DNA of 64,000 bases from Actibacterium sp. MT2.3-13A (GTDB taxonomy: Bacteria; Pseudomonadota; Alphaproteobacteria; Rhodobacterales; Rhodobacteraceae). Under the pieces are notes generated by a model, which saw only the letters and a list, made by a program, of their open reading frames with translations, did not search any database and was not told where the DNA came from. A program made the position numbers and the translations under genes. The stretch lies in assembly GCF_018139985.1 (NCBI RefSeq), contig NZ_JAGSOU010000001.1, positions 343,501 to 407,500 on the forward strand, read 5' to 3'. The first letter of the stretch is position 1. Each line of letters begins with the position of its first letter. Below are positions 55,646-64,000 of this stretch, piece by piece.

Positions 55646-55911
55646 TGTGGGCGCTGTGGTGGGTTTGGATGGCGGGCGCGGTGGCGCTGGGCATCCTTGA
55701 AATCTTCGCGCCGGGCTTCGTGTTCCTCGGCTTCGCGCTGGGCGCGGCGCTGACCGGCCTGCTGCTGGCGGTTGGGCTGAGCCCGTCGCTGCCGTGGCTG
55801 TTGCTGATCTTCGCGGTGGTCTCGCTGATCTCCTGGCTGGGGCTGCGCCGGGCCTTCGGCATCCGCAAGGGCCAGGTGAAGATCTGGGACCGCGACATCA
55901 ACGAGGATTAG
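55645..55911 (+). CDS. Short NfeD-like membrane protein (no OB domain)
   Basis: 88 residues: two to three membrane helices (about 5-25, 28-45, 50-68; LGILEIFAPGFVFLGFALGAALTGL is the family hallmark) then a 20-residue charged tail. Usual NfeD partners are about 140-150 residues and end in an OB-fold; that domain is missing here. Coupled by TGATG to the stomatin-like gene, like E. coli ybbK-qmcA. Its stop overlaps the convergent pyrF stop by four bases. Confidence 0.88.
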   Translation: MWALWWVWMAGAVALGILEIFAPGFVFLGFALGAALTGLLLAVGLSPSLPWLLLIFAVVSLISWLGLRRAFGIRKGQVKIWDRDINED

Positions 55912-56603
55912 GGCAGCTCGGCGATCACCGCCTGCGCCGCGGCGCGCGGGTCCTCGGCCTGCCAGATCGGGCGGCCCACCACGATATGGTCGGCGCCGTC
56001 GGCGATCGCCTGCGCTGGGGTGGCCACGCGTTTCTGGTCGCCCAGGGCGGCGCCTGCGGGGCGCACGCCGGGGGTGACGATCAGCCGGTCGGCGGCCTGC
56101 GGCAGGGCGCGGATCAGCGCGGCCTCCTGCGGCGAGGCGATCACCCCGTCGGCCCCCGCCTCGAAGGCGCGGGCGGCGCGTTCCAGCACGATCTCCTGCA
56201 CCTCGCCGGGCTTGATCAGGCTGGCGTCGAGATCGGCGCGGTCGAGCGAGGTCAGGATGGTGACGGCGAGGATCTTGGTGTGTGAGCCGGCCTTGCCCTC
56301 GGCGGCGGCGCGCACCACATGCGGGTCGCCGTGCACGGTCAGGAAATCGAGGTCGAACTGCACCAGCCCGCGCACCGCCTTTTCCACCGTGGCGCCGATG
56401 TCGAAGAGCTTCATGTCGAGAAAGACGCGCTTGCCGTGCTCGTCCTTCAACTCCTGCGCCAGCGCCAGCCCGCCGCCTGTCAGCATCCCCAGCCCGATCT
56501 TGTAGAAGGACACCGCATCGCCCAGCCGGTTGGCCAGTTCCAGCCCGGCCACGGCGTGGGGCACGTCGAGGGCAACGATCAGTCGGTCATCGGATTGGGT
56601 CAT
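55908..56603 (-). CDS. pyrF: Orotidine 5'-phosphate decarboxylase
   Basis: 231 residues. The catalytic Lys/Asp cluster is in FLDMKLFDIGATVEKAV (about 57-73); phosphate-binding segment VTPGVRPAG and GADHIVVGRPIWQAEDP near the C-terminus. It converts OMP to UMP, the last step of pyrimidine synthesis. The start MTQSDDRLIVALDVP at 56603 is chosen by family; the longer frame to 56663 is proline-rich. Divergent from the sulfotransferase-like pair. Confidence 0.97.
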   Translation of the reverse strand: MTQSDDRLIVALDVPHAVAGLELANRLGDAVSFYKIGLGMLTGGGLALAQELKDEHGKRVFLDMKLFDIGATVEKAVRGLVQFDLDFLTVHGDPHVVRAAAEGKAGSHTKILAVTILTSLDRADLDASLIKPGEVQEIVLERAARAFEAGADGVIASPQEAALIRALPQAADRLIVTPGVRPAGAALGDQKRVATPAQAIADGADHIVVGRPIWQAEDPRAAAQAVIAELP

Positions 56604-56730
56604 GGGGGCCTCCGGCTTTGCTGTGGGGGGTGTAGCGGGCGGACGGGCCTGCGGCAAGATCATTGCCGTGTTTGCAGGGGCGCACGCGATGCACTAGGAA
56701 ACGTCAGGGAAGGCTGAATGAGGGGCGTGC

Positions 56731-57459
56731 ATGACATCTTATGTGGTTTCCGCGCCGCGCAGCGGCATGAACTGGCTGCGCTATTGCGTCGAGGCCCTTT
56801 ATGGCGTGCGCACCCCGGGCAAGACGGTGCTGATCTCCGAGGAGGAGTGCCCCGTGCCCGCCTTCCTGCGCTCGCATGATGCGCTCAGCCTGACCCGCAG
56901 CCGCCATGCCGAGGGCGCGTGGCTCTATATCGATCCGGCCAAAACCGAGGGCGACCGTATCGCGGTGATCCTGCGCGACCCTCTGGAGACCTATGTGCGG
57001 ATGGCCAAGAAGCGGCTGCGCCGGTTCCGCCGCTTCACCGGCAATATCCAGTTCTACACCCGCGCCGTGGCTGAGCATAAGCGCGTGTTCTACTACGACG
57101 ACCTGGTGTCCTCGCCCGAGGCGATGGCCGATCTGATGACTTTCCTGGACATCCAGCCCGCGCCGGGACGCACGGCGCCGACGGTCGAGGAGATCCGGGC
57201 GCGCTGGGACGCGCTGGGCGAGGAAAGCCGCGCCTCCTACGACAAGCGGCAGAGCCGGGGCGGCGGCGCGCAGACCAAGGCCGAGCCGCTGAATTTCCGC
57301 TACCACCAGAAGGGGCTGAGCGACTGGCACAAGGCCCGCGCCTGGCGCTTCCTCAAGCGCACGCTGACGGCGGAGGAATTCGCGCTGCTGGAGCGCTACG
57401 ACCCGCCGGCGCGGATCAGGCACGGCGGGCCGCTGTCCTGGCTGACCGACCTGGTGTGA
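56731..57459 (+). CDS. Sulfotransferase-like protein, tandem copy 1
   Basis: 242 residues. A 5'-PAPS-binding-like loop is at the very N-terminus (VVSAPRSGMNWLRY, residues 5-18) and a 3'-phosphate-binding-like segment is at AVILRDPLETYVRMA (about 76-90), as in cytosolic-type sulfotransferases (PRSGTTWL and RxPxD patterns). It would transfer sulfate from PAPS. It is about half identical to the next gene and was clearly formed by duplication. Expected neighbours such as PAPS synthesis genes are absent. No membrane segment. Confidence 0.72.
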   Translation: MTSYVVSAPRSGMNWLRYCVEALYGVRTPGKTVLISEEECPVPAFLRSHDALSLTRSRHAEGAWLYIDPAKTEGDRIAVILRDPLETYVRMAKKRLRRFRRFTGNIQFYTRAVAEHKRVFYYDDLVSSPEAMADLMTFLDIQPAPGRTAPTVEEIRARWDALGEESRASYDKRQSRGGGAQTKAEPLNFRYHQKGLSDWHKARAWRFLKRTLTAEEFALLERYDPPARIRHGGPLSWLTDLV

Positions 57460-57468
57460 GGGCGAGCG

Positions 57469-58197
57469 ATGACCAGTTTCGTGATCTCGGCCCCGCGCAG
57501 CGGCATGAACTGGCTGCGCTTCTGCACCGAGGAATTCTACGGCCGGCGCACGCCGGGCAAGACCTCGCTGATCGACCGGGCGGATGTCCCGGGCGAGGCG
57601 TTCCTGCGTTCGCATGACGCGCTGAACTGGTCGCGCTGGCCGATGCGCCGCAAAGACGGCCTGTGGCGCTATGTCGATCCGGCGCAGACGGAGGGCGACC
57701 GGGTGGCGCTGATCCTGCGCGACCCGCTGGAGACCTTCGTTCGGTCGGCGGGAAAACGGTTCTGGGATTTCCGATTCTATGCCGGGAACATCCGGTTCCA
57801 CACGCTCGCCCGGGCGGAAAAGGCAGTGTTCTATTACGAGGATCTGGTGGCCGATCCCGGCGCCATGGCCGATCTGCTGGAGTTTCTGCAAATCACCCCC
57901 GCGCCAGGGCGCGTGGCGCCGTCGCGCGGGGAGATCGCCGCGCGCTGGGCGGAACTGGGCGCGAAAAGCCGGGCGATGTATGACACCAAGCAGGCGGTGG
58001 GCGGCGGCTCGCAGACCCGCGACCGGCCCACGGATTTCAGCTTTCACCAGAAAAAGCTGGCCGAGTGGGAGAAGGATCGCGTCTGGCGGTTCCTGCGCCA
58101 CAGGCTGAGCGCGGACGAACTGCGCCTGCTCGACCGCTATCACCCGCGCGACACGGGCGCGCCGGGCTGGCTGGAACGGCTGCGCTACTGGCTGTAG
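57469..58197 (+). CDS. Sulfotransferase-like protein, tandem copy 2
   Basis: 242 residues, the same length as copy 1, nine bases after it. Same motifs: VISAPRSGMNWLRF at 5-18 and ALILRDPLETFVRSA in the middle. Both keep AFLRSHDAL and a C-terminal FHQKKLAEWEKDRVWRFL-like helix. Divergence is concentrated in the middle (about 50-65 and 90-110), likely the acceptor-binding region, so the two may act on different acceptors or form a heterodimer. Cotranscribed with copy 1. Confidence 0.72.
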   Translation: MTSFVISAPRSGMNWLRFCTEEFYGRRTPGKTSLIDRADVPGEAFLRSHDALNWSRWPMRRKDGLWRYVDPAQTEGDRVALILRDPLETFVRSAGKRFWDFRFYAGNIRFHTLARAEKAVFYYEDLVADPGAMADLLEFLQITPAPGRVAPSRGEIAARWAELGAKSRAMYDTKQAVGGGSQTRDRPTDFSFHQKKLAEWEKDRVWRFLRHRLSADELRLLDRYHPRDTGAPGWLERLRYWL

Positions 58198-58218
58198 CAA
58201 AAATGCCGCCCCTCTGGG

Positions 58219-58246
58219 TTGAAACCGCGCGGGGCGCCCTCCAAAT
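58219..58246 (+). promoter_or_regulatory. Possible heat-shock (RpoH) promoter of clpB
   Basis: TTGAAA, 13 bases, CCTCCAAAT: resembles the RpoH pattern (CTTGAA and CCNNAT boxes), about 80 bases before the clpB start. clpB is a standard RpoH target. Only a partial match. Confidence 0.4.
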
Positions 58247-58326
58247 CCTTACCGAGGCCCGAAAAAAGGGATGTGCCGCGAGGCGGGCATCCCGACGCAA
58301 CCGGGCGCTTGAAAAAGGAGAGAGCG

Positions 58327-60942
<2,616 letters not shown>

Positions 60943-60958
60943 GGCGCAAGGACCAGGG

Positions 60959-60990
60959 AAAGGGCGCGGGGGCTTCCCGCGCCCTTTTTC
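60959..60990 (+). terminator. Rho-independent terminator of clpB
   Basis: AAAGGGCGCGGG, loop GGCTT, CCCGCGCCCTTT followed by TTC: a 12-bp stem with terminal U-rich side, 17 bases after the stop. It can also serve the convergent fasciclin gene. Confidence 0.92.
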
Positions 60991-60999
60991 GTTGCGCTC

Positions 61000-61488
61000 T
61001 TACATGGCCGAGGGCGGCATGATCACGGCGTCGATGACGTGGATCACCCCGTTGCTGGCCTCGATATCGGCGGTCACGACATTGGCGCCGTCCACCTTGA
61101 CGCCGCCCATGGTCTTGATCGTGACCTCCGAGCCTTCGGCGGTGGCGGCCATCATGCCGTCCGACAGGTCGCCCGACATCACCTTGCCCGGCACCACATG
61201 GTAGGTGAGGATCGCGGCGAGCTTATCCTTGTTCTCGGGCTTCAGCAGGTCCTCGACCGTGCCGTCGGGCAGGGCGGCGAAGGCCGCGTCGGTGGGGGCG
61301 AAGACGGTGAAGGGGCCGTCGCCCTTCAGCGTCTCGGCCAGCCCTGCCGCCTGCACGGCGGCGACCAGCGTGGCGAACTGGCCCGCGTCGACGGCGGTGT
61401 CCACGATATCCTTGGAATGGCCGCCGGCCAGCGCGGGGCCGGCCATCAGCGCGGCGGTGGTCAGCGAGAGAAAAGTCCTGCGGAACAT
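61000..61488 (-). CDS. Secreted fasciclin (FAS1) domain protein
   Basis: 162 residues with a signal peptide (about 1-21, ending GPALAG) and a single FAS1 domain: [39 protein letters not shown], then [13 protein letters not shown] and [17 protein letters not shown]1 proteins mediate adhesion or binding at the cell surface; the single-domain bacterial type is widespread with unclear ligand. GGAGATACC precedes the ATG. Convergent with clpB. Confidence 0.93.
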   Translation of the reverse strand: MFRRTFLSLTTAALMAGPALAGGHSKDIVDTAVDAGQFATLVAAVQAAGLAETLKGDGPFTVFAPTDAAFAALPDGTVEDLLKPENKDKLAAILTYHVVPGKVMSGDLSDGMMAATAEGSEVTIKTMGGVKVDGANVVTADIEASNGVIHVIDAVIMPPSAM

Positions 61489-61595
61489 CTGGTATCTCCT
61501 GGTTTGACGGATGCCGGTGCTGGCATCGCGGGAGATACTCGGGCCGCGGCGGATCGGATGACCGGAGAATTCCGCGCCGCCCGCTTGACGCGGAA

Positions 61596-61618
61596 GGGCC
61601 GGGCCCTAAGCCCGGCCC
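61596..61618 (-). terminator. Hairpin downstream of the DUF302 gene
   Basis: GGGCCGGG, 7-base loop, CCCGGCCC: a perfect 8-bp stem about 53 bases after the DUF302 stop. The U-tract is short (TTCC on the minus strand), so it may be a weak terminator. Confidence 0.5.
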
Positions 61619-61670
61619 CTTTGCCGTTTCCAGTCAAGATCAGTTGATCGGCGGTGAGCGCTTCGTGAGC

Positions 61671-62111
61671 CTATTTGACGCCCGCCGCCTCGCGCGCGAT
61701 CTCGTCGAGCAGCGCCTCGACCTCTTTCATCGGGCCATCGGGGAAGCTCTGGTAGCCGACGACGGTCTCATCCGGCGCCTCGGGGCGGACGAAGACGAAG
61801 ATGTCATAGGGGCAGAACTGCACGTTCATGTAGTCGGCCTCCATCACCTTGCGCGACAGCGCGGCCGAGCAGAAGCTGAAGATGTCCGCCTTGATGAAGA
61901 TCGTCTTGTCGGAGCCGACATCGGCCTTGGTGCGTTCCAGCATGTCGCCGGTATGGCTGACGCTGTCGATCACCAGGCCCTTGCCCTGGATCGCGGTCTC
62001 CAGCGAGAACACGACGTCATCGAAGGTATCCGCGGTGGTGTAGGTGACGGCCTCTGCCAGGGCGGGCCCCGCGAGCAGGGCGACGGTTGCGGCGGCGAAT
62101 GTCAGTTTCAT
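61671..62111 (-). CDS. Secreted DUF302 domain protein
   Basis: 146 residues with a signal peptide (about 1-20, ending GPALAE) and a DUF302 domain: TFDDVVFSLETAIQGKGLVIDSVSHTGDMLERT, then SFCSAALSRKVMEADYMNVQFCPYDIFVF. Two cysteines are in the mature part. DUF302 proteins occur with sulfur-oxidation or metal/redox proteins, but function is unproven. GGGAGGAATTTC precedes ATG 62111. Divergent from the glutamate-synthase-like gene across 132 bases, in which I see no convincing promoter. Confidence 0.85.
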   Translation of the reverse strand: MKLTFAAATVALLAGPALAEAVTYTTADTFDDVVFSLETAIQGKGLVIDSVSHTGDMLERTKADVGSDKTIFIKADIFSFCSAALSRKVMEADYMNVQFCPYDIFVFVRPEAPDETVVGYQSFPDGPMKEVEALLDEIAREAAGVK

Positions 62112-62243
62112 GAAATTCCTCCCTTGGATCTGTGCGAGTGCTAGAGAGGGTTGCTCCAGTTTCGCTTCGCAAGCAAGGTAAGCGATAGGGTGAATAGCGC
62201 CTTGATTGAGGTCAAATTGTAGCAGCCGCAAGAAAGGAAACGC

Positions 62244-63737
62244 ATGAGCTGGGCAGGACGCGCGCTGGAATTTCTGGCGCTGGGATTCACCCTGATCATC
62301 ATCGTGGCGGTGCTGACCGCGGTGGTGCTCTTCATCATCGACCGCACCCAGACCGGCGATGCAATCCGGCGCAACTATCCGGTGATCGGGCGGTTCCGGC
62401 ACCTGTTCACCACGCTGGGCGAATTCTTTCGCCAGTATTTCTTCGCCATGGACCGAGAGGAGATGCCGTTCAACCGGGCGCAGCGCGACTGGGTGAACCG
62501 CGCCTCGCAGGGCAAGGGCAACACCATCGCCTTCGGCTCGACCCGGAACCTGACCATCGTGGGCACGCCGATCTTCGTGAACGCGCCGTTCCCGCCGATC
62601 GACGACCAGTTCGCCGCGACCGAGCCGATGCAGATCGGTCCCTATTGCCGCGAGCCCTTCGTCGCGCCCTCGATCTTCAACGTCTCGGGGATGAGTTATG
62701 GCGCGATCTCGCGCCCGGCGGTCGAGGCGCTGTCGAAGGGCGCGAAGGAGGCCAACATATGGCTCAACACCGGCGAGGGCGGGCTGTCGCCCTATCACCT
62801 GACGGGCGGCTGCGACATCGTCTACCAGATCGGCACCGCGAAATACGGGGTGCGCGACGAAAACGGAAATTTCGACGACGACAAGCTGCGCGCGCTGGCC
62901 GCGCAGCCCGAGGTCAGGATGTTCGAGCTGAAGCTTGCCCAGGGCGCCAAGCCCGGCAAGGGCGGCATCATGCCCGGGGTCAAGATCACCCCCGAGATCG
63001 CCGCGATCCGCGGCATCCCCCAGGGCCAGGACAGCTATTCGCCCAACCGCTTCCCCGATATCGACAGTTTCGAGGACCTGCTGGACGTGATCGCGCATCT
63101 GCGCGAGGTCACGGGCAAGCCGGTTGGATTCAAGACCGTGGTCGGCGGGCCCGAACCCTTTGATGAGCTGTTCCGCCTGATCCGCGCGCGCGGCCCCGAA
63201 AGCGCGCCCGACTTCATCACCATCGACGGCGGCGAGGGCGGCACCGGCGCCTCGCCCATGCCGCTGATGGATCTGGTGGGCATGCCGATCCGCGAGGCGA
63301 TGCTGATGGTGTCGGACCTGCGCGACCATTATGGCTTTCACGACCGGATCCGGCTGGTGGCTTCGGGCAAGCTGGTCAATCCCGGCGACGTGGCCTGGGC
63401 GATCGCGGCGGGGGCCGATTTCGTGACCTCGGCGCGCGGCTTCATGTTCGCGCTGGGCTGCATCCAGGCGCTGAAATGCAACCGCAACACCTGCCCCACC
63501 GGCATCACCACCCACGACCCGCGCCTGCAGAAGGGGCTGGTGGTGGAAAGCAAGTACAAGCGCGTCGCCAACTACGCGCGCAGCGTGATCGGCGAGGTCG
63601 AGACCATCGCGCATTCGGTCGGTGTGGCCGAGCCGCGGCTGATGCGCCGCCGGCATGTGCGGCTGGTGCAGCCCGACGGCTCGACCAAGCCGATGAACGA
63701 GGTTTACCCGCGTACCGGCGCGCAAACGGATTCGTGA
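62244..63737 (+). CDS. Membrane-anchored FMN/[3Fe-4S] glutamate synthase-like protein
   Basis: 497 residues. An N-terminal membrane helix (about 8-33, LEFLALGFTLIIIVAVLTAVVLFII), then a stand-alone GltB-type FMN barrel: NVSGMSYGAISRPAVEAL, NTGEGGLSPYHL, TIDGGEGGTGASP, LVASGKLVNPGDVAWAIAAGADFV, and the iron-sulfur motif CxxxxxCxxxxC in GCIQALKCNRNTCPTG. It lacks the N-terminal glutaminase domain of real glutamate synthase. Relatives are annotated FMN-binding glutamate synthase family; true activity is uncertain. AAAGGAAACGC precedes the ATG. msrP follows 67 bases later on the same strand. Confidence 0.9.
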   Translation: MSWAGRALEFLALGFTLIIIVAVLTAVVLFIIDRTQTGDAIRRNYPVIGRFRHLFTTLGEFFRQYFFAMDREEMPFNRAQRDWVNRASQGKGNTIAFGSTRNLTIVGTPIFVNAPFPPIDDQFAATEPMQIGPYCREPFVAPSIFNVSGMSYGAISRPAVEALSKGAKEANIWLNTGEGGLSPYHLTGGCDIVYQIGTAKYGVRDENGNFDDDKLRALAAQPEVRMFELKLAQGAKPGKGGIMPGVKITPEIAAIRGIPQGQDSYSPNRFPDIDSFEDLLDVIAHLREVTGKPVGFKTVVGGPEPFDELFRLIRARGPESAPDFITIDGGEGGTGASPMPLMDLVGMPIREAMLMVSDLRDHYGFHDRIRLVASGKLVNPGDVAWAIAAGADFVTSARGFMFALGCIQALKCNRNTCPTGITTHDPRLQKGLVVESKYKRVANYARSVIGEVETIAHSVGVAEPRLMRRRHVRLVQPDGSTKPMNEVYPRTGAQTDS

Positions 63738-63804
63738 GCGGAGTTGCTTTGGCGGACGCGGTGGCTTGCAATAGATCATGCTGGGGACAGCAGCGGAGGC
63801 GCAG

Positions 63805-64000
63805 ATGGCACGGTATCGCAACGGACTGAAACATTCGGACATCACGCCGAAGGCCGACTGGCTGAACCGGCGCCGGCTGATCGCCGGGGCGGCGGCGCTG
63901 GCCGCGTTGCCGGCGCCGGTGCTGGCCGGGCTCGGCGCGAAGCCCAGCCCCTATTCCACCGATGCCGCGCCGAACAGCCTCGATGACATCACCAACTACT
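63805..64000 (+). CDS. msrP: Protein-methionine-sulfoxide reductase catalytic subunit (5' end only)
   Basis: The first 65 residues of a protein usually about 300-330 long, cut by the window edge. MARYRNGLKHSDITPKADW then the Tat motif NRRRLIAGA with an alanine-rich hydrophobic run and cleavage region PVLAG. LDDITNY near the end leads into the NNFYEF-type motif of MsrP. This molybdopterin enzyme, with the haem protein MsrQ, repairs oxidised methionines in periplasmic proteins. GGAGGC precedes ATG 63805. The molybdenum cysteine is beyond the edge; the call rests on the signal and N-terminal pattern. Confidence 0.85.
   Translation, partial: MARYRNGLKHSDITPKADWLNRRRLIAGAAALAALPAPVLAGLGAKPSPYSTDAAPNSLDDITNY

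Noticed and set aside
56652..56668. CGGCAA/TTGCCG inverted repeat between pyrF and the sulfotransferase-like genes
   Set aside because: Only 6-base arms with a 5-base spacer and no position relative to a recognisable promoter; too weak to call.
62112..63845. Long antisense frame extending from the DUF302 gene through the glutamate-synthase-like gene
   Set aside because: The DUF302 protein has a clear signal peptide and ribosome binding site at 62111; the upstream part is a mirror frame.

Overview
The window is a gene-dense, high-GC chromosomal segment from an alphaproteobacterium, most likely Rhodobacterales (Rhodobacteraceae/Roseobacteraceae). The evidence is an RpoE-ChrR pair that closely resembles the Rhodobacter sphaeroides singlet-oxygen system, the lspA/DUF3035/M16 block, many short alphaproteobacterial families (DUF1674, DUF3775, DUF5665), and the frequent ATGA or GTGA start/stop overlaps. 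I cannot name a genus. There is no integrase, transposase, phage gene, CRISPR array or rRNA operon; the segment reads as stable chromosome.

Region by region. 1-6.9 kb: the start of a gamma-glutamyltransferase running off the left edge, a thiolase, free-methionine sulfoxide reductase, RluA, an aldehyde dehydrogenase, a 1-Cys peroxiredoxin and a dienelactone hydrolase-like protein. 7-16 kb, almost all on the minus strand: an information-processing block (rbfA, a phosphodiester glycosidase, truB, rpsO, pnp) interspersed with a DUF2189 membrane protein, DUF1643, a fluoroacetate-dehalogenase-like hydrolase, a membrane-anchored RTX-repeat protein and DUF5665. 16-28.7 kb, plus strand: dapB, an rsmB-type methyltransferase, heparinase II/III-like protein, purH, lspA, a DUF3035 lipoprotein, a catalytic plus non-catalytic M16 protease pair, mutL and rmuC.

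28.7-33.5 kb: rpoE-chrR faces a four-gene operon (flavin oxidoreductase, DUF1365, DUF3833, SDR). The gap between them carries two divergent promoters with the same TGATCC-N18-TAA pattern, so sigma-E probably drives both sides. 33.5-37.4 kb: two saccharopine dehydrogenase-type genes (lysine/aminoadipate) and a carbamoylase-type amidohydrolase.

37.4-49.1 kb is the most system-like block. A soluble PAS hybrid kinase and an OmpR-type regulator are divergent from an operon with an acyl-CoA ligase (TTG start), a complete branched-chain-type ABC importer with two small uncharacterised ORFs inside it, and a second, PaaK-like CoA ligase. I read it as sensing, uptake and CoA-activation of an unidentified carboxylic acid. 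The control gap holds a 10-bp-period direct repeat that suits an OmpR-type regulator.

49.2-64 kb: an acyltransferase, a secreted degenerate-caspase/peptidoglycan-binding protein, rpmJ (41 codons), tRNA-Val(GAC), N-formylglutamate amidohydrolase, a Pol IV with an N-terminal zinc-ribbon-like extension, a stomatin/mini-NfeD pair, pyrF, tandem sulfotransferase-like genes, clpB, a fasciclin protein, a DUF302 protein, a membrane-anchored glutamate-synthase-like FMN protein, and the beginning of msrP at the right edge. All functional calls come from reading the sequence and remembering families; no database search was run.
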